Source of the DNA: Pseudomonas sp. NC02
GTDB taxonomy: Bacteria > Pseudomonadota > Gammaproteobacteria > Pseudomonadales > Pseudomonadaceae
Assembly (NCBI RefSeq): GCF_002874965.1
Contig: NZ_CP025624.1
Location: 1,488,001-1,552,000 of the forward strand
DNA: 64,000 bases
Reading direction: 5' to 3'
How positions within the stretch are numbered: position 1 is the first letter of the stretch; each line of letters begins with the position of its first letter. The notes under the pieces were generated by a model. The model ran no database searches. It was given only the letters and a program-made list of their open reading frames with translations, and was not told the origin of the DNA. A program made the translations under genes and the position numbers. Positions 35,508 to 44,065 of this stretch are shown piece after piece.

Positions 35508-36701
35508 ATGACGGCTCCCCTGAGCGGTATCAAGGTGATCGAGATCGGCACCCTGATTGCCGCGCCCTTCGCCGCCCGGCTGATGGCCGAGTTTGGCGCC
35601 GAGGTGATCAAGATCGAAGCCATGGGGCAGGGCGATCCGCTTCGCAAATGGCGAAAGCTTCACGAAGGTACGTCGCTGTGGTGGTACCTGCAATCGCGTA
35701 ACAAAAAGTCCCTGGCCCTGGACCTCAAGTCGGCAGAAGGCCTGGACCTGGTCAAGCAATTGCTGGGCGATGCCGACGTGCTGATCGAAAACCTGCGCCC
35801 CGGCGGCCTGGAAAAACTCGGCCTGGGCTGGGACGTGCTGCACGCCCTCAACCCCAAGCTGACCCTGGTGCGCATCTCCGGCTACGGCCAGACCGGCCCT
35901 TACCGCGACCGCCCGGGCTTCGGTGCCATCGGCGAGGCCATGGGCGGGATTCGCTACACCACTGGCAACCCGGATTCACCACCGGCGCGGGTCGGCGTGA
36001 GCCTCGGTGATTCCCTGGCGTCGCTGCACGGTGTGATCGGCGCGCTGATGTCGCTGCTGCGGGTCAAGACCGGCCAGGGCGACGGCCAGATTGTCGACGT
36101 GTCCCTGGCCGAAAGCGTGTTCAACCTGATGGAAAGCCTGGTGCCGGAATACGACATGCTTGGCCATGTGCGTGAACGCAGTGGCGGCGCCTTGCCCGGC
36201 ATTGCACCGTCCAACACCTACCTGACCGCCGATGGCGCCTATGTGGTGATCGCCGGCAACAGCGACCCGATCTACAAGCGCCTGATGCTCGCCATCGGCC
36301 GCGCCGACCTGGCCGAAGCGCCGGAGTTTGCCCACAACGATGGCCGCGCTGCCAAGAGCGGCCTGCTGGACGCCGCCATCACCCACTGGACCAGCAGCCT
36401 GCCCATCGACCAGGTGCTCAGTGCCCTGGAAGCCGCCGAAGTACCGGCGGGGCGCATCTATTCAGTGGCCGATATCGTCGCCGATCCGCACTACCAGGCC
36501 CGCGACATGCTGCTCAGCGCCGACCTGCCCGGCGGCTTCACGGTGAAGATGCCCGGTATCGTGCCCAAACTGTCGGAAACCCCCGGCGCGGTGAATTGGC
36601 AGGGCCCGAGCCTGGGCCAGCACACTGATTCAATCCTCGGCGACCTGGGCCTGAGCGGCGCCGATATTCAACGCCTGAAATCCTCGGGAGTGGTGCAATG
36701 A
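35508..36701 (+). CDS. CaiB/BaiF family (class III) CoA-transferase
   Basis: A 397-residue enzyme. LSGIKVIEIGTLIAAPFAARLMAEFGAEVIKIE is the family opening and GADVLIENLRPGGLEKLGL-like sequence follows. Asp168 in VGVSLGDSLASL is at the position of the aspartyl-CoA nucleophile. It moves CoA between carboxylates without acetyl-CoA hydrolysis. Its stop overlaps the HMG-CoA lyase start (ATGA). Together with that lyase, a succinyl-CoA:3-hydroxy-3-methylglutarate CoA-transferase role (as in human SUGCT) is a reasonable inference. The start at 35508 has AGAGG upstream. Confidence 0.9.
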   Translation: MTAPLSGIKVIEIGTLIAAPFAARLMAEFGAEVIKIEAMGQGDPLRKWRKLHEGTSLWWYLQSRNKKSLALDLKSAEGLDLVKQLLGDADVLIENLRPGGLEKLGLGWDVLHALNPKLTLVRISGYGQTGPYRDRPGFGAIGEAMGGIRYTTGNPDSPPARVGVSLGDSLASLHGVIGALMSLLRVKTGQGDGQIVDVSLAESVFNLMESLVPEYDMLGHVRERSGGALPGIAPSNTYLTADGAYVVIAGNSDPIYKRLMLAIGRADLAEAPEFAHNDGRAAKSGLLDAAITHWTSSLPIDQVLSALEAAEVPAGRIYSVADIVADPHYQARDMLLSADLPGGFTVKMPGIVPKLSETPGAVNWQGPSLGQHTDSILGDLGLSGADIQRLKSSGVVQ

Positions 36702-37636
36702 AAAACTATTCCGATGCGCTGATCGTGCAGGAAGTCTCGCCCCGTGACGGCCTGCAAATCGAGCCGACCTGGGTCGAGACTGTCGACAAGATCGCGTTGA
36801 TCGATCAACTGTCCATGGCCGGGTTTTCCCGGATCGAAGCCGGCTCGTTCGTGTCGCCCAAGGCCATTCCCGCCTTGCGCGATGGGGAACAGGTGTTCCA
36901 GGGCATCACTCGTCGCCCCGGGGTCATCTACGTGGCGTTGATCCCCAACCTCAAGGGTGCCCAGCGTGCCATCGAGTCCCGGGCCGATGAGTTGAACCTG
37001 GTGATGTCCGCCAGCCAGACCCACAACCTGGCGAATATGCGCATGCGTTGCGAAGCCTCGTTGGCGGCGTTCGGCGATATCGTGAGCTTTGCTGCCGAGC
37101 ACCCGGTGCGCCTCAACGGCAGCATCGCTACCACTTTTGGTTGCCCGTTCGAGGGCAAGATCGATGAGGACCGCGTGCTGCAATTGGTCGACGCCTACCG
37201 GGAGCTGGGCATCCAGGGCATCAGCCTGGCCGACACCACCGGCATGGCCAATCCGCGTCAGGTCGAGCGCCTGGTCAAGCGCGTGCTCGAACGTGTTCCG
37301 GCGAGCGACCTGACCCTGCATTTCCACAACACTCGCGGCCTGGGTTTGTGCAATGTGCTGGCCGCCTACGAGGCCGGTGCGCGACGGTTTGATGCGGCAT
37401 TGGGCGGCCTCGGCGGTTGCCCGTTTGCGCCCGGCGCGTCGGGCAATATCTGCACTGAAGACCTGGTCAACCTGTGTGATGAAGTCGGGATCCACACCGG
37501 CATCGACCTGCCGCACCTGCTGAAAATGTCGCGGCAATTGCCAGCCTTGCTGGGCCACGAATTGCCGGGCCAGGTGGCCAAGGCCGGGCGCAATTGCGAC
37601 CTGCATCCGCCACCGGCCTACATCGCCACCTTGTAA
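36698..37636 (+). CDS. Hydroxymethylglutaryl-CoA lyase
   Basis: A 312-residue TIM-barrel lyase. VSPRDGLQIE carries the catalytic Arg16/Asp17, LHFHNTRGLG the metal-binding His pair, and GLGGCPFAPGASGN the signature cysteine loop. It splits HMG-CoA to acetyl-CoA and acetoacetate. The leucine-degradation HMG-CoA lyase of pseudomonads normally sits with the liu genes. This copy instead sits with a CoA-transferase and a carboxylate transporter, suggesting use of an external HMG-like acid. Confidence 0.9.
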   Translation: MKNYSDALIVQEVSPRDGLQIEPTWVETVDKIALIDQLSMAGFSRIEAGSFVSPKAIPALRDGEQVFQGITRRPGVIYVALIPNLKGAQRAIESRADELNLVMSASQTHNLANMRMRCEASLAAFGDIVSFAAEHPVRLNGSIATTFGCPFEGKIDEDRVLQLVDAYRELGIQGISLADTTGMANPRQVERLVKRVLERVPASDLTLHFHNTRGLGLCNVLAAYEAGARRFDAALGGLGGCPFAPGASGNICTEDLVNLCDEVGIHTGIDLPHLLKMSRQLPALLGHELPGQVAKAGRNCDLHPPPAYIATL

Positions 37637-37695
37637 GCCGTAACCAGACAACAAAAACAATCGGACGCCTGCGAGCAGTCCGCTGGAGAGAATCG

Positions 37696-39027
37696 ATGAG
37701 CCTTAATACGTTGGAGGCCGGCGTGCGCCCGGCCGCTGAACACGATGCCGAAAAAGCCCTGGTCAGCAAGGTCGCCTGGCGCCTGATGCCGCTGATCATG
37801 GTCTGCTATCTGTTCGCGTTTTTTGACCGCATCAACATCAGCTTCGCCAAGTTCCAGCTACAGGCCGATCTGAGCCTGAGTGACACCGCCTATGGTCTCG
37901 GCGCCGGGCTGTTTGTGGTGGGCTATGTGATCTTTGAAGTGCCGAGCAACATGATGCTGTACAAGGTCGGCGCCCGCCGCTGGATCGCTCGCATCATGAT
38001 GTCGTGGGGGCTGGCGACGGCCGCTATGGTGTTCGTCACGGCCGAATGGCAGTTCTACGTGCTGCGTTTCATCATCGGTGCGATGGAGGCGGGGTTTGCT
38101 CCGGGGGTGCTGTATTACCTGACGTTGTGGTTCCCGCAGCACTACCGTGGGCGTATCACCTCGATGCTGTTCCTGGCGTCGGCGTTTGCCGGGCTGGTGG
38201 GCGCGCCGTTCTCCGGGCTGGTGCTGGAACACCTCGACGGTGTGCTGCAAATGCGCGGCTGGCACTGGTTGTTCTTGCTCGGTGGCTTGCCCTGTGTGGG
38301 CCTGGGGTTCCTGGTGCTCAAGCTGCTCAAGGATCGTATCGAGGATGCCCACTGGCTGACCCCGCCGGAGAAAACGTTGCTGGCCAGTCGCATTGCCGTG
38401 CATGAACCCCACAAGAGCGGTGGCTCGTTGCTGGCTGCATTGCGTATCCCAGGCTTCCTGATGCTGGGTTTTATCTACTTCCTGATCCAGGTGGCGTCCT
38501 ACGGGTTGAACTTCTGGGCGCCGCAACTGATCCGCAGCGCCGGCACCCAGAACCCGGTGATGATCGGCTTGCTGACGGCGATTCCCTACGTCTGCGGTGC
38601 CATCAGCATGGTGGTGATCGGACGCTTGTCCGACGCCACCGGCGAACGTCGCAAGTTCGTCAGCGGCCTGGTGGCGCTGGGGGCGGTGGGGTTCTTCTGT
38701 GCCGGGATCTTTGCCGATCACACCACGTTCCTGATCGTCGCCCTGAGCTTGCTGGGCGCGGGGATCATCGCTTCGATCCCGACGTTCTGGACGCTGCCGC
38801 CGAAGTTGTTGGCCGGTGCCGGCGCGGGCGCTGCTGGCGGGATCGCGGTGATCAACACGTTGGGCCAGTTCGGCGGCATCGTCAGCCCGGTGATGGTCGG
38901 CCGGATCAAGGACCTCACCGGCAGCACCACGCCGGCGCTGTATGTCATCGGCGTGTGTGCGTTGCTGGCGGCGGCGCTGTTGCTGTGGGGCTTGCCTCAG
39001 AAGCTGCGCACCCTCGACAAGCGCTGA
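37696..39027 (+). CDS. MFS anion:cation symporter (phthalate/glucarate permease type)
   Basis: A 443-residue transporter with 12 predicted spans. MPLIMVCYLFAFFDRINISFAKFQLQADLSLSDTAYGLGAGLFVVGYVIFEVPSN is the hallmark N-terminus of the ACS family (organic acid uptake). The start at 37696 has GGAGAG upstream. It follows the HMG-CoA lyase by 59 bp in the same operon and would import the carboxylate handled by the CoA-transferase. Its stop is directly adjacent to the stop of the convergent DMT gene (TGATCA). Confidence 0.92.
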   Translation: MSLNTLEAGVRPAAEHDAEKALVSKVAWRLMPLIMVCYLFAFFDRINISFAKFQLQADLSLSDTAYGLGAGLFVVGYVIFEVPSNMMLYKVGARRWIARIMMSWGLATAAMVFVTAEWQFYVLRFIIGAMEAGFAPGVLYYLTLWFPQHYRGRITSMLFLASAFAGLVGAPFSGLVLEHLDGVLQMRGWHWLFLLGGLPCVGLGFLVLKLLKDRIEDAHWLTPPEKTLLASRIAVHEPHKSGGSLLAALRIPGFLMLGFIYFLIQVASYGLNFWAPQLIRSAGTQNPVMIGLLTAIPYVCGAISMVVIGRLSDATGERRKFVSGLVALGAVGFFCAGIFADHTTFLIVALSLLGAGIIASIPTFWTLPPKLLAGAGAGAAGGIAVINTLGQFGGIVSPVMVGRIKDLTGSTTPALYVIGVCALLAAALLLWGLPQKLRTLDKR

Positions 39028-39516
39028 TCAGCCGGCGGTCACCAGCGAGCGGGTGGGTGCGGCACTGAATTGAATCAGGGCCACACCGCCAATCAACATC
39101 AGCGCCCCGATCAACCGGGGCGCGGTCAATTGGCGTTCCACCAGCCCGAACAAGCCGAAGTGGTCCAGCATCAACGAGGCGACGATTTGCCCGGCCATCG
39201 CCAGGGCGATAAACCCCGAGGCGCCGAGCTTGGGCATCAGGATCAACGCCAGCGAAATGAAGCACACGCCGAACGCGCCGCCGCTCCACATCCACAGCGG
39301 CGCCTTGGTGATAAAACCCAGGTTGGGAAGCGGCAGGCGCAGGGCCAGGATCACCGGCAGCAGCACGATGATGCTCACCAGCAGCGAGGCCAGGGTGGCC
39401 CACAGCGGATGCCCCAGGCCGCGTCCCAGGTTGGCGTTGATCGCGCTTTGAAACGGCACCACTGCCCCGGCAAACGCGGCCAACAGCAACAAACCTACCC
39501 AATGCAACGTCGTCAT
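39028..39516 (-). CDS. DMT-family YdcZ/DUF606 membrane protein
   Basis: A 162-residue protein with about five spans: LLLLAAFAGAVVPFQSAINANLGRGLGHPLWATLASLLVS is the DUF606 opening and GALMLIGGVALIQF the last span. These short proteins are half-size members of the drug/metabolite superfamily and probably dimerise. The ATG at 39516 was chosen (GGGAGA upstream) over a TTG at 39522. It is divergent from a LysR gene that may control it. Confidence 0.87.
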   Translation of the reverse strand: MTTLHWVGLLLLAAFAGAVVPFQSAINANLGRGLGHPLWATLASLLVSIIVLLPVILALRLPLPNLGFITKAPLWMWSGGAFGVCFISLALILMPKLGASGFIALAMAGQIVASLMLDHFGLFGLVERQLTAPRLIGALMLIGGVALIQFSAAPTRSLVTAG

Positions 39517-39584
39517 GATCAATCTCCCAGAGGTTTTGCTGGACTCTAGGCTATTCGTCGCGCAAATTTAAATTCCAAGTTCTT

Positions 39585-40502
39585 ATGCAGAACATGCAGC
39601 TGATGAATGATCTACGACGCATCGACCTTAACCTGCTGGTGATCCTTGACGCCTTGCTCAGCGAGCAACACGTGACCCGTGCCGCCGAGCGCCTGCACCT
39701 GAGCCAGCCGGCGGTGAGCCACGCGCTGGCGCGGTTGCGGGATTTGCTCGGAGACGCGTTGCTGGTGCGCCAGGGCAGCTCGCTGGTGCCCACTGCTCGT
39801 GCTCTGGAACTGGCCATGCCGCTGGCGGAAGCGCTGGCCCAGGTACAGGCGCTGCTGGAGCCCAATCGTTTTGATCCGGCGTCGGCCAAGCGCACCTTCC
39901 GGGTCGCCATGTCGGACTACAGTGCGGCGATTTTCTTGCCGGGGCTGGTGCGCACCTTGCGCCGGGAAGCGCCGGGGATTGATTTGCAGATTATCCAGGC
40001 CAGTCGCGAAGGCATGCTTGACGGTGTGCTCAATGGCGATATCGACCTGGCGGCCGGGGTGTTTCCCGACATGCCTGCCGAACTGCGCAGCACGCCGCTG
40101 TTTGAAGAGCATTACGTGTGCCTGGTGGACCGTGACAGCCTGCCGGCAAGCGGTGTACTCGACCTGCCCACCTATCTGGCGCGGCCCCACGTATTGCTGG
40201 AAATGCGTGGCAGCGGCACCCCGGAAATCGAACGGGCGCTGACGGCGATTCGTGAGCGCCGGCACGTGTCTATCAGCTTGCCTCATTGGGGTGTTGCGCC
40301 GCAGTTGATCCAGGGCACGGACCTGATTCTTACCGTGTCGTCTCGCGGGCTGCTGAACATTGATCACGAACAGTTGTTGGCGGTGCCGCCGCCGTTTCAC
40401 ATTCCGTCGTTTGCGTTTGTGCTGGCGTGGCATTCGCGGCGGGGTGGGGACGCGGCGTTGCAGTGGTTGAATGGGCAGGTGCAGGTTGTGATACAGGGTT
40501 GA
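39585..40502 (+). CDS. LysR-family transcriptional regulator (NodD/LinR-like subgroup)
   Basis: A 305-residue regulator with HTH at about 10-65 (DLNLLVILDALLSEQHVTRAAERLHLSQPAVSHALARLRDLLGDALLVRQG) and an effector domain (about 95-300; RTFRVAMSDYSAAIFLPGL). The RIDLNLL...LSQPAVSHALARLR pattern is that of the NodD/LinR subgroup. It is divergent from the YdcZ-like gene (68 bp between them), a typical regulator-target pair. A later ATG at 39603 is an alternative start. Confidence 0.9.
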   Translation: MQNMQLMNDLRRIDLNLLVILDALLSEQHVTRAAERLHLSQPAVSHALARLRDLLGDALLVRQGSSLVPTARALELAMPLAEALAQVQALLEPNRFDPASAKRTFRVAMSDYSAAIFLPGLVRTLRREAPGIDLQIIQASREGMLDGVLNGDIDLAAGVFPDMPAELRSTPLFEEHYVCLVDRDSLPASGVLDLPTYLARPHVLLEMRGSGTPEIERALTAIRERRHVSISLPHWGVAPQLIQGTDLILTVSSRGLLNIDHEQLLAVPPPFHIPSFAFVLAWHSRRGGDAALQWLNGQVQVVIQG

Positions 40503-40508
40503 TCGGCG

Positions 40509-40793
40509 TTACCAACTGTTCGGTGGTTGGCGCCGTGTGTGAAATATTCGAAGAACCTGTAACCGTCCCTCGCGAATACGATATGGCACGAGATAGGGCC
40601 AGCGTGGCATCACCCACTCACGTGTACCAGGAACGCGTCCTTCTCGACCCATCGCCGGAAACTCAGCAACATGCTCAAGCCCCGTCCGGATGGCCTGAAC
40701 AAACTCATAAGCCGCTTTGGGGTTTTCCTGGGCGATGAAAGCTGCTTCATCATCAAGATTTTTGAGTGCTGCCTTCAGCTACTCAACGCGCAT
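40509..40793 (-). pseudogene. RelE/ParE-type toxin gene inactivated by an amber codon
   Basis: From the ATG at 40793 the frame reads M-R-V-E-amber-L-K-A-A-L-K-N-L and then continues without any other stop to residue 94 (NPKAAYEFVQAIRTGLEHVAEFP, MGREGRVPGTREWVMPRWPYLVPYRIREG, LQVLRIFHTRRQPP). This is a complete ParE-family toxin, except that codon 5, normally Trp (TGG) in MRVEW, is TAG at 40781-40779. The ATG overlaps the antitoxin gene end by 11 bp, the usual coupled arrangement. The rest of the reading frame is undamaged, so the stop looks recent or selected. Confidence 0.78.
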
Positions 40794-41022
40794 TGGCACG
40801 CCATTTGTTTGCCACTGCGTCTACTTCGGCGGCAGTTGCAAAGTCACCCGCATCGGCTTCTTTCAACGCCTTTTGAATTTCCTCGATTTGCCATGCTTCA
40901 CGCGTCAGGTATTCGCGTAACGCATCGACGGCGAGGAACGATTTGCTGCGCCCGGTGGCCTTGGCAAGGCTGGCGAGTGTTTCGGAGATGTCTTCAGGTA
41001 GACGTAATGACATGACCGACAT
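40783..41022 (-). CDS. Ribbon-helix-helix antitoxin (CopG/ParD type)
   Basis: A 79-residue protein. The N-terminus MSVMSLRLPEDISETLASLAKATGRSKSFLAVDALREYL is an RHH DNA-binding fold. The C-terminus (EIQKALKEADAGDFATAAEVDAVANKW) is the toxin-binding segment typical of antitoxins paired with RelE/ParE toxins. It overlaps the inactivated toxin gene and presumably represses its own promoter in the 41023-41100 region, where 'tgtaatacaacatactacattg' forms an imperfect dyad. Confidence 0.85.
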   Translation of the reverse strand: MSVMSLRLPEDISETLASLAKATGRSKSFLAVDALREYLTREAWQIEEIQKALKEADAGDFATAAEVDAVANKWRANAR

Positions 41023-41231
41023 AAGTGCCTCGATGTAGTGATGTGTAATACAACATACTACATTGTCACCGTTGCATCTTTGTGTCCCGTTCGTCAGGAC
41101 TGCTCCTCAGTAAGCCCTGACGACCGTTCGTCGCACTAACAAGTTTTTTCTAAACCTTTGCCGCCCTGAAAATTCAGATTCAGAGCGGGGCTCGTTTCCC
41201 TGCACCTGTTTATTACCTGGAGGAACCCATC

Positions 41232-41759
41232 ATGAGCCGCATGGCTATCCGGTTACGCACCGCCAGTTTCGCGATGCTGCTGGGCCTCGGCGCCAGCAAT
41301 GCTTTCGCCCAGTCGCCTGCCGATTTCATCGAGCAGGCTTCGGCCAAGGGCATGGCCGATATCGAGACCAGCCGCATGGCACACGCCAAGACTTCGTCCC
41401 AGGAGATCAAGGACTACACCATCGAAGTCATCAATGAACGCACCCTGGCCAATCAGCACCTGGCGGCCATCGCCAAGAAGCTCGACTTGCCGGTGGCCCC
41501 ACGGGACAAGATTGTCGACAAGGCCGAATCGCTGATGCCCGAGCTCAAGGACGGCGACTCCTTTGACGCCGCCTACACCGCCCAGCAGATCAAGGCCAAC
41601 GAAGACGCGATCGCCTTGTTCAAGCAGGAGGGCGCCGAGTCCGATATCCCGGAAATAAAGGCTTTGGTGGATGAGACCTTGCCCAAGTTGGAAGAGCGCC
41701 TGGAGAAAGCCCGGGCGCTGGCGTCGACGTACGGTAAGGGTCACCAGGGCGACGGTTGA
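41232..41759 (+). CDS. DUF4142-domain periplasmic protein
   Basis: A 175-residue protein with a signal peptide ending FAQSPADF and a DUF4142 helical domain (about 28-165; ADFIEQASAKGMADIETSRMAHAKTSSQEIKDYTIEVINERTLANQHLAAIAKKLDLPV). The fold resembles a ferritin-like four-helix bundle. The function is not known; the genes are often stress-induced. GGAGG lies 10 nt before the start. A clear intrinsic terminator follows. Confidence 0.87.
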   Translation: MSRMAIRLRTASFAMLLGLGASNAFAQSPADFIEQASAKGMADIETSRMAHAKTSSQEIKDYTIEVINERTLANQHLAAIAKKLDLPVAPRDKIVDKAESLMPELKDGDSFDAAYTAQQIKANEDAIALFKQEGAESDIPEIKALVDETLPKLEERLEKARALASTYGKGHQGDG

Positions 41760-41780
41760 TTGCCTTGAGTACCCCATGAA

Positions 41781-41816
41781 AAACGGTGGCTGGAGTGATC
41801 CAGCCGCCGTTTTTTT
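41781..41816. terminator. Intrinsic (probably bidirectional) terminator
   Basis: AACGGTGGCTGG, loop 'agtgat', CCAGCCGCCGTT, then seven T. The stem has one G-T pair. It follows the DUF4142 gene by about 20 bp and reaches the stop codon of the convergent iron-permease-like gene. Confidence 0.85.
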
Positions 41817-42240
41817 ATGCCTGGTTCAGGTCCGTCTTGGACCGGCCATTGTCATCCGTTGTTTCGGTAACCAAGGTCGTCACAGTGATGGTTTCGCTGT
41901 CGCCGATGGTCTTGTACTCCTTGCGCAGTTTCTCCAGTTCCTTGCGGTCCAGGCCGTCCAGGCTCAATACGGCGTTTTGTGCATCTTTGGTGGCGCGCAG
42001 CAACTCGTCAATCTTGATATGCAAAATATCGTTGTCGCGGTTTTGCGTGTTCTGGATCAGGAACACCATCAGGAAGGTGATGATGGTGGTGGAGGTGTTG
42101 ATGATCAGCTGCCACGTGTCGTTGTAGTGGAAATAGGGCCCGCTCAGACTCCACAGGAGGATCAATCCCACCGCCGCGTAGAACGTGCGGGCGCTGCCTG
42201 CCCAGCGGGACAGGGATTGTGAGATGGCGGAGAATTTCAT
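41815..42240 (-). CDS. Low-affinity iron permease family protein
   Basis: A 141-residue protein. Two N-terminal spans (FYAAVGLILLWSLSGPYF; WQLIINTSTTIITFLMVFLIQNTQNRDNDILHIKIDELLRA) are the Fet4-like PF04120 signature, in particular the NTSTTIITFLMVFLIQNTQNRD motif. A hydrophilic tail follows. The bacterial proteins are shorter than fungal Fet4 and their transport role is unproven. Confidence 0.87.
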   Translation of the reverse strand: MKFSAISQSLSRWAGSARTFYAAVGLILLWSLSGPYFHYNDTWQLIINTSTTIITFLMVFLIQNTQNRDNDILHIKIDELLRATKDAQNAVLSLDGLDRKELEKLRKEYKTIGDSETITVTTLVTETTDDNGRSKTDLNQA

Positions 42241-42350
42241 GACCGTTTTCCTATAAGGGTGGGTGATGAAAATACTGACCGCAGGCGCGCTCTGAAATTT
42301 CTTTTTACAATTGAGGATCTGAACAAAGTTGTACGTTTTCCTGCTGGGGG

Positions 42351-42833
42351 TCAGCCGTGATCCTCCAGCGCCAGCAGATACTGCTTGGCCTCAAGCCCGC
42401 CGGCGAACCCGGTCAAGCCACCCGACGCACCAATCACCCGATGGCACGGCGCAACAATCGAAATCGGATTGCGCCCGTTGGCGGCGCCGACGGCACGCAC
42501 GGCCTTGGGGTTGCCTATCTGCGCAGCGATCTGGCTGTAGCTGCGGGTCTCTCCGAACGGGATGGTCAACAGCGCCTGCCAGACTTTCTTCTGGAAGTCG
42601 GTGCCGGCGAAGTCCAGTTCCAGCTCGAAACGATTGCGGGCACCGGCGAAGTACTCCTTCAACTGTCGCTCGGTCTCCAGCAGTACCGGGCTGTTGCTGG
42701 CTTCTTGCAGGGCACCCAGGCGAACGCGATTGGGCCGCTCTTTTTCCCAGAGGATGGCGGTGAGTTTTCCGTCACGGGCCACGAGGGTCAGTTGGCCGAC
42801 GGGGGAGGGCATGTATTTGTATTCGTAGGACAT
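42351..42833 (-). CDS. ogt: Methylated-DNA--[protein]-cysteine S-methyltransferase
   Basis: A 160-residue suicide repair enzyme. The active-site IVAPCHRVIGASGGLTGFAGGLEAK contains the acceptor cysteine (PCHRV), and YSQIAAQIGNPKAVRAVGAANGRNPI is the DNA-binding wing. It removes alkyl groups from O6-methylguanine and O4-methylthymine. Its length and lack of an AdaA domain favour the Ogt type over Ada. It is monocistronic. Confidence 0.93.
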   Translation of the reverse strand: MSYEYKYMPSPVGQLTLVARDGKLTAILWEKERPNRVRLGALQEASNSPVLLETERQLKEYFAGARNRFELELDFAGTDFQKKVWQALLTIPFGETRSYSQIAAQIGNPKAVRAVGAANGRNPISIVAPCHRVIGASGGLTGFAGGLEAKQYLLALEDHG

Positions 42834-42922
42834 GGTCGGGCTCCTTGAGTGGGTATGGCTCTACTGTAGATGGGCCGGCCCAGGGTGGAACTACGTTTCT
42901 TGCGGTCGAATTCGCGAACGAC

Positions 42923-43255
42923 TTAGAAGTTCCAGTAAACCCAATCGGCGTAATACGGATACCAATAAAACCACGAGAACCAGTACAGCGCCTTGAGTAC
43001 CGATGCCGTGCCAATGACAAAAAATGAAGCGATGTTGAGCAGCGTGATGATCACGGCAAATACGGTTACACGCCGACTGGCATGCAGTTGGGCAAACCGG
43101 GCGCCATAAACGGAGGCCGTGATGGACGCCAGCACCAACACGAGTCCCAGCGCAAAGGGCAGCCTGAGGAACGAGAGCAGCAGAGGAGCGATCAGCACCC
43201 AGCCCAGTACCTTGCGCAGTACGGGGCTGGGCGTGCGGTGTGAGGGAGGGAGCAT
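42923..43255 (-). CDS. Small membrane protein of unknown function
   Basis: A 110-residue protein with three hydrophobic segments (VLGWVLIAPLLLSFLRLPFALGLVLVLASITASVYG; RVTVFAVIITLLNIASFFVIG; LKALYWFSWFYWYPYYADWVYW) and an aromatic-rich C-terminus (YWFSWFYWYPYYADWVYWNF). I do not recognise the family. The start at 43255 has AAGGAA about 8 nt upstream. It lies downstream of hicB on the same strand, 22 bp away, and may be read through from it. Confidence 0.6.
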   Translation of the reverse strand: MLPPSHRTPSPVLRKVLGWVLIAPLLLSFLRLPFALGLVLVLASITASVYGARFAQLHASRRVTVFAVIITLLNIASFFVIGTASVLKALYWFSWFYWYPYYADWVYWNF

Positions 43256-43277
43256 TGCGCGGTTCCTTGAAGTGCTG

Positions 43278-43688
43278 TTACCGGTCTTGTTGCAATACCT
43301 TGAGGGCAGCAGACGCAAGAAAGCCCGAACGGCTTTTTTCTTCCGGATGATGCAGGACGTATTCGTCAATGCGGTTCAGCAGATAGCCGGGCAACGTGAT
43401 ATTGAGTTTCTGTGCCTTGCCCAGGTACTTGGTCACATCAATATCCACCACCGCCCACGTGCAGCCGGCATATTGCGGGTTGGCGGCATGGAGGGTGACT
43501 TTCTGTGCTGTAGGAATGGGCGCACCGTCTTCTGCGAGGATCTCGAAGTGGCCTTCGATCGCTTCGCGGGCCATGGCCATGGCGTCGTCCAGATCATCTC
43601 CAGCTGAGAAGCAACCGGGAATATCCGGGACTTCCACACCCCAGGCATGGTCCTCGTCACCGGTTGAAATTGCGATTGGGTACAGCAT
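43278..43688 (-). CDS. hicB: HicB-family antitoxin
   Basis: A 136-residue antitoxin with an N-terminal degraded RNase-H-like HicB domain (GVEVPDIPGCFSAGDDLDDAMAMAREAIEGHFEILAEDG) and a C-terminal RHH-type DNA-binding segment (LNITLPGYLLNRIDEYVLHHPEEKSRSGFLASAALKVL). It neutralises HicA and represses the operon. It follows hicA after 23 bp. The ATG at 43688 was chosen over an upstream start at 43703. Confidence 0.9.
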   Translation of the reverse strand: MLYPIAISTGDEDHAWGVEVPDIPGCFSAGDDLDDAMAMAREAIEGHFEILAEDGAPIPTAQKVTLHAANPQYAGCTWAVVDIDVTKYLGKAQKLNITLPGYLLNRIDEYVLHHPEEKSRSGFLASAALKVLQQDR

Positions 43689-43711
43689 GTTTGTTGTCCT
43701 CAACGAACGTG

Positions 43712-43894
43712 TTAGCTGAGCAGAGCTTGTTTCAAAATGCTCTTTGCGGTCTTGTCCAGCAGGTCCTTTTTAGGATGGGGAATCGTCACGAGCCCCGGCT
43801 TTGTCGGGTGCTTGAAATGATGATGGCTGCCTCTGATTCGCACCAGATACCAGCCATCCGCAACGATGTGACCTATCAAATATCGGCTGTCCAC
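43712..43894 (-). CDS. hicA: HicA-family mRNA interferase toxin
   Basis: A 60-residue double-stranded-RNA-binding-fold toxin. GSHHHFKHP contains the catalytic histidine and VTIPHPKKDLLDKTAKSILKQALL is the family C-terminus. It starts at a GTG (43894) with AAGGAGG 5 nt upstream. It appears complete, unlike the toxin of the RHH module 3 kb away. Confidence 0.9.
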   Translation of the reverse strand: MDSRYLIGHIVADGWYLVRIRGSHHHFKHPTKPGLVTIPHPKKDLLDKTAKSILKQALLS

Positions 43895-44065
43895 AGCACC
43901 TCCTTGTGGTGTGTGTTGGTGGAGACTATAACTACTGAAAATAAATTATCAACACTCTACCTACCAGCGGTCGATGACCGGTGTTTCTGTAGGGGCTGTA
44001 TGCAGTGTATGAGCGCATGGGGACGGTGCCCGACGGAGGTATTGCGAGGTTTTTCGAGAGAACAA

